From Pelagimonas sp050633425 (GTDB lineage: Bacteria > Pseudomonadota > Alphaproteobacteria > Rhodobacterales > Rhodobacteraceae), in the NCBI RefSeq assembly GCF_050633425.1, contig NZ_JBOEGM010000028.1, forward strand, positions 1-64,000: a DNA stretch of 64,000 nt, given 5' to 3'. The position numbers were made by a program, and so were the translations under genes. Shown in pieces: positions 42,426-51,361 of the stretch (the stretch's first letter is position 1; each line of letters begins with the position of its first letter). The notes beneath the pieces were generated by a model. That model was not told the origin of the DNA. It made no database searches and saw only the letters and a list, made by a program, of their open reading frames with translations.

Positions 42426-43385
42426 ATGGATCAGACCATTTTCTCGGGCACTATTCCCGCTTTGATGACCCCGTGTACCGCCGACCGAAAACCCGACTTT
42501 GACGCGCTGGTGCGCAAAGGCCGGGAGCTGATTGCAGCCGGCATGTCGGCGGTCGTTTACTGCGGTTCGATGGGGGATTGGCCGCTCTTGAGTGACGCGG
42601 AGCGTATGGAAGGTGTGGCGCGTTTGGTCGAGGCCGGTGTGCCAACCATCGTGGGCACCGGTGCCATCAATTCCGCCAGTGCCGTGGCGCATGCCGCCCA
42701 TGCCGCCAAAGTCGGTGCGCAGGGGTTGATGGTCATCCCGCGCGTGCTGTCTCGGGGCCCATCGCCGACCGCGCAGCGCAATCATTTCAAGGCGATTTTA
42801 TCCGCCGCCCCAAATTTGCCCGCGGTGATCTACAACAGCCCGTATTACGGTTTTGCCACCCGCGCCGAGCTGTTCTTTAACCTGCGCATCGAGCACCCCA
42901 ATCTCGTCGGTTTCAAGGAATTTGGCGGTGCCCAAGACCTGCGCTATGCGGCTGAAAACATCACAAGCGGGTCCGAGGACGTGACGCTGATGATCGGCGT
43001 CGACACAACCGTTGTGCATGGCTTTGTGAATTGCGGTGCTGGGGGGGCGATCACCGGAATTGGCAATGCACTTCCGCGCGAGGTGCTGCATCTGGTGGCG
43101 CTGAGCCAACAGGCCGCAGCCGGAAACGCCGAGGCACGGCGCCAAGCCCATGAACTGGATGCCGCGCTTGGCGTGCTGTCGAGCTTTGACGAAGGGCCGG
43201 ATCTGGTTCTGTATTACAAGCACCTGATGGTTCTAAACGGCGACGCCGAATATGCGTTGCATTTCAACCCCGACGACGCCTTGAGCGCCAGCCAGCAGCA
43301 GTATGTTGAGACCCAGTACAGGTTGTTCAAAAACTGGTATGCCGACTGGTCCGCGCAAGCCGACGTTCTGGCATTGGCGGCATGA
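42426..43385 (+). CDS. DapA-family 1-pyrroline-4-hydroxy-2-carboxylate deaminase
   Basis: 319-residue aldolase-class (DHDPS/NAL) enzyme. Schiff-base Lys in GFKEFGG and the Tyr of VIYNSPYYG are visible, with an N-terminal GTIPALMTPC. Placed with a 4-hydroxyproline epimerase, an FAD oxidase and a semialdehyde dehydrogenase, it should deaminate pyrroline-4-hydroxy-2-carboxylate to 2-ketoglutarate semialdehyde. A different DapA-like substrate is possible, but the context is complete. Overlaps the next gene as ATGA. Confidence 0.85.
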   Translation: MDQTIFSGTIPALMTPCTADRKPDFDALVRKGRELIAAGMSAVVYCGSMGDWPLLSDAERMEGVARLVEAGVPTIVGTGAINSASAVAHAAHAAKVGAQGLMVIPRVLSRGPSPTAQRNHFKAILSAAPNLPAVIYNSPYYGFATRAELFFNLRIEHPNLVGFKEFGGAQDLRYAAENITSGSEDVTLMIGVDTTVVHGFVNCGAGGAITGIGNALPREVLHLVALSQQAAAGNAEARRQAHELDAALGVLSSFDEGPDLVLYYKHLMVLNGDAEYALHFNPDDALSASQQQYVETQYRLFKNWYADWSAQADVLALAA

Positions 43386-44818
43386 TCATGGACTATCAAA
43401 ACCTGATTGACGGCGCATGGGTGTCTTGTGGAACCGCTGTGCCAAATGTGAACCCTTCGGACACCACCGATGTGCTGGGCCACGCCGCCCAAGCCGGTAT
43501 CGAAGAGATGACCCAAGCGATTTCAGCGGCGGATGCAGCGGCACAGGGCTGGGCCGCGTCAACACCGCAACAGCGCTTTGACGTTTTGGATTTCATCGGA
43601 ACCGAGATTTTGTCCAACGCTCAGGCATTGGGAAAATTGCTGAGCCGAGAAGAAGGCAAGACGCTGCCCGAAGGGATCGGTGAAGTCACCCGCGCCGGGC
43701 ACATCTTCAAGTTCTTTGCGGGAGAGGCGCTGCGCCAAACCGGTGACCTGCTTGCCTCGGTACGGCCCGGCGTCGGCATTGATGTGACGCGCGACCCTAT
43801 GGGTGTGGTCGGGTTGATCACGCCCTGGAACTTTCCCATTGCCATTCCCGCGTGGAAAGTCGCCCCCGCATTGGCCTATGGAAACGCTGTTGTGCTGAAG
43901 CCGGCCGAATTGGTGCCCGGTTGCGCCCATGCCTTGGCCCAGATCATCGCGAAATCCGACCTGCCCAAAGGGGTGTTCAACCTTGTGCTGGGGCTCGGAT
44001 CTGAGCTTGGGCCAACGTTGATCAATGACCCACGGGTCACCGCAATTTCCTTTACCGGATCGGTTCCAACCGGACGTGGCATTGCGGCGGCCTGCGGCGC
44101 GCAGCTCAAGAAAGTTCAGCTTGAAATGGGGGGAAAGAACCCATTGGTGGTATTGGACGACGCCGATCTCGAGACCGCTGTCGAGGTGGCCTTGAATGGG
44201 TCGTTCTTTTCGACCGGTCAGCGCTGTACCGCCTCTTCGCGGTTGATTGTCACCCAAGGCATTCATGACCGTTTCGTTGCGCGCCTGACCGAACGCATGC
44301 GCGCGCTTAAGGTCGACCACGCCTTGGGGGACGGCGTGCAAATGGGGCCGGTCGTGGATGCACGGCAATTGGCGCAGAATTTGGAGTATGTCCAGATCGC
44401 CAAAGATCAAGGTGCTCAGGTGATCGGCGGGGCCCGCGTCACCAGAGAAACCGAAGGGTTCTATATGGAACCGGCGCTGATCACAGACACCACAAATGAT
44501 ATGCGGATCAACCGCGAAGAGGTGTTTGGACCAGTGGCCACTGTGATCAAGGTCGCCGACTTTGACACGGCCGTGCGCGTGGCCAATGACACCGAATTTG
44601 GTCTGTCTGCGGGGATTTGCACCCAGTCGTTGAAACACGCAACCCTGTTCAAAGCCCAAGCCCAGGCCGGTATGGTCATGGTCAACCTGCCTACGGCCGG
44701 TGTCGACTATCACGTGCCCTTTGGCGGCACCAAAGGATCATCCTTTGGGTCACGCGAACAGGGGCGCTATGCAGCCGAGTTCTATACCAAGGTCAAAACC
44801 GCCTATACCGGGGTCTGA
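43382..44818 (+). CDS. 2-ketoglutarate semialdehyde dehydrogenase, hydroxyproline type
   Basis: 478-residue aldehyde dehydrogenase. Motifs: GLITPWNFPIAIPAWKVAPA (cofactor and Asn), ELGPT and LEMGGKNPLVVLDD (catalytic Glu), FSTGQRCTASSRL (catalytic Cys). It differs in type from the 500-residue enzyme at 4.3 kb. It oxidises the product of the preceding deaminase to 2-ketoglutarate. ATG at 43382 overlaps the upstream stop; a second ATG six bases on is also possible. Confidence 0.88.
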   Translation: MIMDYQNLIDGAWVSCGTAVPNVNPSDTTDVLGHAAQAGIEEMTQAISAADAAAQGWAASTPQQRFDVLDFIGTEILSNAQALGKLLSREEGKTLPEGIGEVTRAGHIFKFFAGEALRQTGDLLASVRPGVGIDVTRDPMGVVGLITPWNFPIAIPAWKVAPALAYGNAVVLKPAELVPGCAHALAQIIAKSDLPKGVFNLVLGLGSELGPTLINDPRVTAISFTGSVPTGRGIAAACGAQLKKVQLEMGGKNPLVVLDDADLETAVEVALNGSFFSTGQRCTASSRLIVTQGIHDRFVARLTERMRALKVDHALGDGVQMGPVVDARQLAQNLEYVQIAKDQGAQVIGGARVTRETEGFYMEPALITDTTNDMRINREEVFGPVATVIKVADFDTAVRVANDTEFGLSAGICTQSLKHATLFKAQAQAGMVMVNLPTAGVDYHVPFGGTKGSSFGSREQGRYAAEFYTKVKTAYTGV

Positions 44819-44821
44819 CGC

Positions 44822-46078
44822 GTGGCGTCGATTACCGTGGTTGGGGCTGGCGTTGTGGGGATCACCACAGCGCTGGCCCTGCAAAAACAGGGGTTTTCGG
44901 TCACGGTGTTGGATAGCAAAGGTGTGGCTCAAGAAGCCTCGGCAGGCAATGCCGGGGCGCTGGCCTTTGCTGATATTGAACCGCTGGCCGCCCCCGGCAT
45001 CATCACCAAAGCTCCGGGTTGGCTTGTTGATCCTGTTGGACCTTTGTCGATCCCTTTGGGTTATGCGCCACGGATTGCACCGTGGATGCTGCGGTTTTGG
45101 CGGGCGAGCCTACCGGATCGGCATCGACGCGGCATCGCGGCCCAAGCGACGTTTATGCACCATGCGCGCGAAGCGTTTCACCGTCTGGCCAAAGACCAAA
45201 ACCTAGAAGACCACTTGCGCCATGACGGGCAGTTACACCTCTATGACACGGCCGCAGACTTTCACGCGGCACAATCAATGTGGAACCGCCGGCGTTTGCA
45301 CGGTGTTGCGTTTGAATTGCTGGAAAGCCACGCCGCCATTGCCGAGATTCAGCCGGGCTTGGCCCCAACATTTCGCTATGCGGGGTTTACGCCGCAATGG
45401 ACCAACTTGGTCGACCCCAATGAATGGGTATTGGCCTTGGCACAACGTTTCGTGTCCGGAGGTGGGCGTATTGAACAAGCGACGGTGTCCGGGGTGTATG
45501 ACGGCGGCGCGGTAATCGACATAAACGGCCAAGAGCGGCGCAAAACCGATCATTTGGTGATCTGCGCCGGGGCATGGTCGCATCGGCTGGCGCGGGATTT
45601 GGGCGATCACATCCCGTTGGAAACCGAACGGGGCTACAACACAACCTTGCCAGACGGAGCCTTTGACCTGCGCACCCATTTGACCTTTGGCAAACACGGA
45701 TTTGTGGTGAGCAAAATCGGCGCCGGTGTGCGGGTGGGCGGCGCGGTGGAGCTGGCCGGGCTCAGGCGCAAGCCCAACTATCGACGGGCCAAAGCTCTCT
45801 TGGACAAAGCCAAACGGTTTCTACCGGGTTTGAGCGTTGAGAATGGCACAGAGTGGATGGGGTTTCGCCCATCGCTGCCGGACAGCTTGCCGGTCATTGG
45901 CAAAGCCCCCAAGGCACCAAGGGTGATCTATGCCTTTGGTCATGGTCACCTTGGTCTGACGCAATCCGCAGGCACCGCCGAATTGGTGGCGCAATTGGTC
46001 ACAGGGGCCGACACAGCCGTCAATATACAGCCCTTTCGCCCCACCCGTTTCACTGATTTTCTGAAGGGTCTGAGATGA
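44822..46078 (+). CDS. FAD-dependent D-hydroxyproline dehydrogenase/oxidase (DadA-like)
   Basis: 418-residue flavoprotein with an N-terminal dinucleotide fold (VVGAGVVGITTALALQKQG) and the DAO-family C-terminal ARPSLPDSLPVIG-like segment, here EWMGFRPSLPDSLPVIGKAP. The start is GTG at 44822, 4 bp after the preceding stop. It should oxidise cis-4-hydroxy-D-proline to the pyrroline. The electron acceptor cannot be told from sequence. Confidence 0.86.
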   Translation: MASITVVGAGVVGITTALALQKQGFSVTVLDSKGVAQEASAGNAGALAFADIEPLAAPGIITKAPGWLVDPVGPLSIPLGYAPRIAPWMLRFWRASLPDRHRRGIAAQATFMHHAREAFHRLAKDQNLEDHLRHDGQLHLYDTAADFHAAQSMWNRRRLHGVAFELLESHAAIAEIQPGLAPTFRYAGFTPQWTNLVDPNEWVLALAQRFVSGGGRIEQATVSGVYDGGAVIDINGQERRKTDHLVICAGAWSHRLARDLGDHIPLETERGYNTTLPDGAFDLRTHLTFGKHGFVVSKIGAGVRVGGAVELAGLRRKPNYRRAKALLDKAKRFLPGLSVENGTEWMGFRPSLPDSLPVIGKAPKAPRVIYAFGHGHLGLTQSAGTAELVAQLVTGADTAVNIQPFRPTRFTDFLKGLR

Positions 46079-47076
46079 CACAACACATGTTTCAAATCAT
46101 TGATGGCCACACCTGTGGCAATCCGGTGCGGGTGGTGACAGGCGGGGCCCCGATGCTGCAGGGCGCGACCATGTTGGAGCGCCGCGCCCATTTCATGGCG
46201 GAATACGACTGGATCCGCACCGGATTGATGTTTGAACCGCGCGGCCATGATCAGATGTCGGGCAGCATTCTGTACCCTCCAACGCGCGAGGATTGTGATG
46301 TCGGGATTTTGTATATTGAAACCTCGGGGTGTTTACCGATGTGCGGACATGGCACCATCGGCACCGTCACCACAGCGATCGAAAATGGGCTGGTCACCGC
46401 ACGCACGCCCGGAGTGTTGCGGCTCGACACGCCTGCTGGTGTGGTGATCGCCGAGTATCGCCAAGAAGGCCGTTTTGTCGAAGAGGTGCGTCTGACCAAT
46501 GTCCCGTCTTTCCTCTCTGCACGCGATTTGCAAGCCGAGGTTGAAGGGCTGGGGATGGTCACGGTTGATGTGGCCTATGGCGGCAATTTTTATGCCATCG
46601 TTGAGCCGCAAAACTGCTTTTCCGATATGGCGGATGTGCGGGCACTGGATCTGATCGGCTGGTCCCCCAAACTGCGCGCTGCATTGAATGACGCCTACTC
46701 GTTCCAGCACCCAGAAAAGCCGGAAATCAGCGGATTATCCCATATCATGTGGACAGGTGCCCCGCGAGCGACAGAGGCCACCGCGCGCAATGCCGTGTTT
46801 TATGGTGACAAAGCGATTGATCGCTCACCCTGTGGCACCGGAACCTCGGCAAGGATGGCGCAATGGGCCGCACGCGGAGATTTGACCCAGGGCCAAGATT
46901 TTGTCCACGAAAGCATCATCGGGTCGCTTTTCACGGGTCGGATTCATGAATTGACCCACGTTGGCGACCGACCCGCCATTGTACCACAGGTCAGCGGGTG
47001 GGCGCGTGTCACGGGTTTCAACACCATCTTCATCGACAGCCGCGACCCCTATGCGCATGGCTTTGTCGTCACCTGA
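46075..47076 (+). CDS. 4-hydroxyproline 2-epimerase
   Basis: 333-residue proline-racemase-family enzyme with the classical Cys pair: Cys90 in GCLPMCGHGTIG and Cys253 in DRSPCGTGTSARMA. It converts trans-4-hydroxy-L-proline to cis-4-hydroxy-D-proline, the first step of the pathway encoded by the three upstream genes. Start overlaps the oxidase stop. Contrast the Ser/Thr homologue at 15.4 kb. Confidence 0.9.
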   Translation: MTQHMFQIIDGHTCGNPVRVVTGGAPMLQGATMLERRAHFMAEYDWIRTGLMFEPRGHDQMSGSILYPPTREDCDVGILYIETSGCLPMCGHGTIGTVTTAIENGLVTARTPGVLRLDTPAGVVIAEYRQEGRFVEEVRLTNVPSFLSARDLQAEVEGLGMVTVDVAYGGNFYAIVEPQNCFSDMADVRALDLIGWSPKLRAALNDAYSFQHPEKPEISGLSHIMWTGAPRATEATARNAVFYGDKAIDRSPCGTGTSARMAQWAARGDLTQGQDFVHESIIGSLFTGRIHELTHVGDRPAIVPQVSGWARVTGFNTIFIDSRDPYAHGFVVT

Positions 47077-47125
47077 GAAAACCGCCCCAAAGATCAGGCC
47101 ACGAAGCGGATTGGCAAGGTTGTCA

Positions 47126-47170
47126 GGGCGGGACGACCGGGGGCGGGATGACCGGGGGCGGGACGACCGG
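47126..47170. repeat. 15-bp tandem repeat, three copies
   Basis: GGGCGGGACGACCGG occurs at 47126-47140, 47141-47155 (one change) and 47156-47170, with a degenerate fourth copy to 47185. It lies between the epimerase stop and the decayed transposase gene and may mark the insertion boundary. Confidence 0.75.
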
Positions 47171-47199
47171 GGCGGTAACGCCGGGTGCTCTTTGCGTGG

Positions 47200-48220
47200 A
47201 GTCTCAAGGGTCGTTGCGACGGTTTCGGCTGTCTCGGTTTCATCAATTCTTCCCTGAAGGCTTCCGTTGGTGTTCTCCACCCAAGGCATTTTCGAGGCGT
47301 GCCGTTCAAGCGCTCACAAATCGACTTCGTATCTCGGTTTGTGAGCGCGGCCATGGGCGCATCCTTTGGCAAGTATCGACGCGCCCTCTTGTTGAGGTTC
47401 TCGACGGAACCCTTTTGCCACCGGGCTTGCGGATCACAAAACCACGCCTCCGTTCCAATCCCAGGCTTCAGCTTGCGCCAGTTCCTGAACGCAATCCCGC
47501 GATCAAAGGTGATGGATTTGCGGGCCGGTTGGGGCAGGGGTCCATCACGCCCATCAGCCGCTTCATCAAGTGCGTCGTGTTGCGGTCGTTATTGCGGAAC
47601 AGGACGGCAAAGCGGGTTTCACGCTCAACGAATGAGGCCACATTCATCTTGCCCTGAGCGCGTTCAAAGATCATCAGATCACCTTCCCATTCGCCAAATG
47701 TCTCGCGGGTATCAACGTCATCGGGCCGTTCATAGATCGACCGCTCCGGCGGAACCACAAGGCCGCGGGGGCTGCGCGAATGGCGTGTTCGCCGCGTCTT
47801 GCGACGGTTGGGCAAGTACCTTGCAAGGTCTCTGGACTGGCCATCAGGACCGCAAACATCGGCCTAGATCGTCTCGTGGCAGACACGCACGGGCTGACCT
47901 TCAAATTGCAAGTGTCCGGCAATCTGTTCCGGCGATCATCCTACCTTGAGTTGCTTGATCACAGCTTTGCGCAGGCCAACAAGACGCACCAGTTTGCGCC
48001 GCCGCGAACGCCTTCGGGTCGCTGTGCGTTGCGCCACCATGCCGTAGTACCCATTCAGTTCCGGCAGTTCATCATCGGTGGAGCCGTTGCGTGTGATGTC
48101 GCGGTAAACCGTCGAAACATGCCTTCCGATCTCAGCCGCGATCTCTCGCACAGACATCTGGGCATTCAACATATCTTCAATCCTGCGCCGTTCACGAAGG
48201 TCTAGCTCTCTATGCGCCAT
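47200..48220 (-). pseudogene. IS30-family transposase, inactivated
   Basis: Reading the minus strand, the N-terminal helix-turn-helix (MAHRELDLRERRRIEDMLNA, MSVREIAAEIGRHVSTVYRD) is intact. The frame then meets a TGA at 47936-47938, where a Trp codon is expected (WSPEQIAG), and a TAG about 60 bp later, where Tyr is expected (HETIY). It continues through FGEWEGDLM and shifts frame near 47540 before ITFDRG, KGSVENLN and RKCLGWRTPTEAF. All DDE residues are still recognisable. The left boundary is approximate; terminal inverted repeats could not be defined. Confidence 0.85.
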
Positions 48221-48455
48221 CTTTCATTCTCCTTGCTTTCCAGCAAGATAGGAGAACTTTCGCAATCCAGTTTAGAATGCACCCCGGCTGTCGCAAACTG
48301 CATCCGGTAATGAGGATTATGTAAAGCAAAGCCCCCAGAGGTTCGGGCGGCAAAGCCCTTCCAGCGCAACTCAATCAAAAACCTAACGGCAGGCTGGCCA
48401 CAAAACCTGCCGACAGCCTGCGGGATAAACCGCGCTTTTGTTCAGCGCGGCGGTC

Positions 48456-49349
48456 TTAAACCACCAAGGACAGTTTCTTGTCCGCCAACCGAACCTCAAC
48501 CTGAACACCCCAATCAAAGGGGAGGAAATCCTGCTCGATACCATCGGCAAAGATGACTCCTCCCTCGTTGATCCTGGACAACATGGAAAAATCGCCATTG
48601 TCTCGTATCTCTCCCGCGTCGATGGCGCAGCCCGACGTGCGACTGGGCCAGGGTTCGCGGGCGAAAAACGCCGCGCGGTTTTCTTCGGGCGCGATGTCAA
48701 AGGCGCGGTGGTTGGCCACCATAATCGACTTGGCCCAGCCCGTTAAACCGGTGCCGGTTGCGACGATCATACCGGACGATGATTGAAACTCCTGCGCCCC
48801 AGCAGACTGCACGACATAGCGCGCAGACTGGTGGGAACGGTGCCCGATAAACAGCTCGTTCAAGGCGAGCAAAGACAAGCCTTGGCCCGCGTGCGCTTCG
48901 ACCATGGTTCGCGCTTGAATTTCCACATCGGCATGGGCCACAGCTTTCAACAGCTTTGGCAAAGCTTCCACGCTGTGGCGGCTCAACACCCCTTCAGACG
49001 AGGCCGGATCAGGCGTGACACCAATGACCGGCTGGCCATCAAGATACTTGGCCAAATTCGCCACCAGACCATCCAATCCAACCGGCACAATAATGTCATT
49101 TGGTCCAAACAAAAACCGATTCAGATCGTCCCGTGTGACCTGAACATAAGACCAATCCGCCGGAATAGCGCCTTTGGCAGCGGTGAGGGCGCGGGATTGT
49201 AACGCATCCCGCGCCTCCAGTTCTTCGATATTCTGACCGCGGGTTGTCAGGAAGAATTCGGCCTGACCCCGCGTTCCGTGCTTGGCAAGCAAGGCCGCAT
49301 ATTCGGTTTCCCGGCTGACCAACACGACACGAGGGTTCAGGCTTGTCAT
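48456..49349 (-). CDS. Diverged NAD-kinase-like protein
   Basis: 297 residues from ATG 49349 (AGAGGTAAG upstream). The overall order resembles ATP-NAD kinases: a glycine-rich loop, here IIVPVGLDGLVANLAKYL, where the family normally has GGDG; NELFIGHRSHQSARYV, matching the conserved NE region; and GMIVATGTGLTGWAKS, matching the substrate loop. The change to GLDG (residues 91-94) suggests altered or lost kinase activity. It is last in an operon with an SPFH protein and an NrtR-like regulator. Function unknown; NAD or a related nucleotide is the likely ligand. Confidence 0.65.
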   Translation of the reverse strand: MTSLNPRVVLVSRETEYAALLAKHGTRGQAEFFLTTRGQNIEELEARDALQSRALTAAKGAIPADWSYVQVTRDDLNRFLFGPNDIIVPVGLDGLVANLAKYLDGQPVIGVTPDPASSEGVLSRHSVEALPKLLKAVAHADVEIQARTMVEAHAGQGLSLLALNELFIGHRSHQSARYVVQSAGAQEFQSSSGMIVATGTGLTGWAKSIMVANHRAFDIAPEENRAAFFAREPWPSRTSGCAIDAGEIRDNGDFSMLSRINEGGVIFADGIEQDFLPFDWGVQVEVRLADKKLSLVV

Positions 49350-49350
49350 C

Positions 49351-50370
49351 TTACCTCTCACCCCCCTGTGGCGACATCAACACCTTGGCCTGCTGAACCA
49401 AACCCGCCAACATGTCTGGGCTCACGGTCAAACTGTCGACCTTCTCCAGTTTGCCGGCAAACTCTTGGGCAGCCAGCGCAAACATAACTGCGGGCGGAAC
49501 CTCTGCGATGGCGTTCATGCGGGCCTTTTCCATATCCGCAGCGGCTTGTTCCACCGCGCGAATCCGTTTGGCTTCCGCCTCGGCTGCGATAATTTTGGCC
49601 TCGCTGTCCGCCTCGACAAGAATTCGCTTTGCCGCGGCATCGGCTTGCGCTTTCGATCTCGCGTTGGCGTCTTCACGCGCAATCAGATCTTTGCGGCGCA
49701 GGGCCAATTCGATCTGGTTTTGCAGTTCGTTTTCCGCAATTGCCCGCTCCTTATCGACCGCCAAAGCACGGCGTGAAAAGGTGGCTTCATCCGCCTTTTG
49801 CTGCAGGCTCTCAAACGTTGGGGCCTGCAACGCACGAAACAGCTCAGACTTTGGCGACAGCGCCGACACGCGAATGCTCACGGCCTCCAACCCCATAGCT
49901 TCCAAGGTCGGATCGGCGCTGAAACCCGCAGCGATGGCCGCCTGCACAGGAGACAGCCCCGCCTCAAGCAAATCACGTACGCCTTTATCCTTCAAATAGG
50001 CGTCTGCGAATTCGCTGACCAACCCATTCAACACAGACTGTATTTGCTCTTCGGGCTTGCCCAGGTGGGCACCCTGATTGATATCAATGCCAAAGTCGAT
50101 ACGAGACGCGACCTTATCCGCGTCGGCAACGCGCCAGATCACAGTCCCCTGAACCGCCAAATCTTGGTAGTCCGAAGATTGGCCTTTGATCATAAAGATC
50201 AATTCACGGTCGTTCATTGGAATTTCAGTTAGCGACGCGCCGTTTGGATCAAACCAGAACGACAGACCGCGCCCGGATTTCTGAAGGTTCCCCTTCCGAA
50301 AGTATTGAATGTGCTGCGAGGCTTCTGCCCTCAGCTGATTGGCGACGACATACCTTTTTATTTGTGCCAT
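49351..50370 (-). CDS. SPFH/band-7 domain protein, soluble
   Basis: 339 residues. The N-terminal ~180 residues form a band-7 (stomatin/prohibitin) domain (DRELIFMIKGQSSDYQDLAV, DPTLEAMGLEAVSIRVSALS), followed by a long charged coiled coil (about 195-290, rich in Ala/Glu/Lys/Arg) and a short C-terminal segment. Unusually there is no N-terminal membrane helix, so it may bind membranes peripherally or form soluble oligomers. One base separates its stop from the NAD-kinase-like start. Confidence 0.85.
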   Translation of the reverse strand: MAQIKRYVVANQLRAEASQHIQYFRKGNLQKSGRGLSFWFDPNGASLTEIPMNDRELIFMIKGQSSDYQDLAVQGTVIWRVADADKVASRIDFGIDINQGAHLGKPEEQIQSVLNGLVSEFADAYLKDKGVRDLLEAGLSPVQAAIAAGFSADPTLEAMGLEAVSIRVSALSPKSELFRALQAPTFESLQQKADEATFSRRALAVDKERAIAENELQNQIELALRRKDLIAREDANARSKAQADAAAKRILVEADSEAKIIAAEAEAKRIRAVEQAAADMEKARMNAIAEVPPAVMFALAAQEFAGKLEKVDSLTVSPDMLAGLVQQAKVLMSPQGGER

Positions 50371-50381
50371 GTATCCAACTC

Positions 50382-51050
50382 CTATGATTTAACTTTGTAC
50401 AATTCGGCAGGGCGATAGGCGGTGCCGGTTTCAAACTTGCCTGTCGGGGCGATCATTCCGCGATCCAGCAACTTGCGCCGAAAGGGCGGTTTTTTGAGCT
50501 CTTTGCCCAAGATCGCCTCGTGCACCTCCTGCACCTCTCGCAAGGTGAATCTGTCGGGAAGAAGGGCAAAACCAACCCGCGAATATTCCAGTTTTCCGCG
50601 AAGCCGCTTCACCACATCCCCCAGAATTTCGGCGTGATCAAAAGCGAGGGCGACCGTTTTTCCATCCTGCGACGCCCGCGCAGGCCCACCGGTTTCCCCC
50701 TCCCAATCCACATGAAGGGTCGCCAGTTTGCGGCCTTCCAACACTCTTGCCGGGCACAGCGCCAGATATACAATGCTGATCACACGGCCACGCGGGTCGC
50801 GATCAAGCGCGCCGTAACTGGCCAGTTGCTCGAAATGCACGTGTCGCAAGTCAACCTTTTCGGCCAAGACCCGCTCCACGGTTTGCTCCATTGGTTCATC
50901 AATCCGAACAAACCCACCCGGCATCGCGCAACCGGGCACATCATCGTCCGGTCGCTCAACCAGCACTGCCTTTAACTGACCGTCAATGACTGTCACGATC
51001 GCGAGATCAACGGCAACGCTGGGTTTTGCATATGTGTCGAGGTTTGGCAT
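50382..51050 (-). CDS. NrtR-like Nudix transcriptional regulator
   Basis: 222 residues. The N-terminal Nudix domain has a degenerate box (GGFVRIDEPMEQTVERVLAE instead of G-x5-E-x7-REUxEE), suggesting ligand binding rather than hydrolysis. The C-terminal winged helix FTLREVQEVHEAILGKELKK, PPFRRKLLDRGMI is typical of NrtR. NrtR proteins sense ADP-ribose or NAD-related ligands and control NAD metabolism. First gene of the three-gene operon, likely autoregulated. Confidence 0.83.
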   Translation of the reverse strand: MPNLDTYAKPSVAVDLAIVTVIDGQLKAVLVERPDDDVPGCAMPGGFVRIDEPMEQTVERVLAEKVDLRHVHFEQLASYGALDRDPRGRVISIVYLALCPARVLEGRKLATLHVDWEGETGGPARASQDGKTVALAFDHAEILGDVVKRLRGKLEYSRVGFALLPDRFTLREVQEVHEAILGKELKKPPFRRKLLDRGMIAPTGKFETGTAYRPAELYKVKS

Positions 51051-51361
51051 TATCTTATATCCATTTAAGTTATTACCTATTTAGATATTACACATCTCGA
51101 CGTCAACCCCCTTGATGAACGCGACTCAAATCGAAGTGTTAAAAGACAAATGGGCGGCCCGTAATCCGAGATCACATCACACTGGGCACCGGCTCATCCT
51201 ACATCGTGGCTCTTGCCCATCTAGACGCACAGCTTGTCTTGCCGCTCAACCAACACGGCCCGGCATCAAAGGCACCGCCCGACCGCGTCATATTTCGCGG
51301 TTGTCCGGTGCCTCTTGGTTTTTGGCGTCACGCACAGTGGTGCCCTAAGTCACATGCCGAC
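51051..51361. other. Intergenic region upstream of the NrtR-like operon
   Basis: The AT-rich part (51051-51095) contains CCATTTAAG (51061-51069) and CCTATTTAG (51076-51084), direct near-repeats 15 bp apart, a candidate operator for the NrtR-like protein. A terminator occupies 51271-51312. No coding ORF is supported between them. Confidence 0.45.
51271..51322. terminator. Two-tier terminator hairpin
   Basis: GGCACCG (51271-51277) pairs with CGGTGCC (51306-51312) and, inside, CCGCG (51283-51287) with CGCGG (51296-51300). TCTTGGTTTTT follows on the plus side and TTTGAT on the minus side. It likely ends the DmdA-like gene transcript and insulates the NrtR operon. Confidence 0.65.

Noticed and set aside
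47126..47185. CRISPR-like repeat array
   Set aside because: The 15-bp units are directly adjacent without spacers and no cas genes are present.
47200..48220. Active insertion sequence
   Set aside because: Two in-frame stops and a frameshift interrupt the transposase, and terminal repeats could not be identified.
51112..51348. Short plus-strand ORF in the NrtR upstream region
   Set aside because: It runs through the terminator hairpin and has no recognisable protein features.
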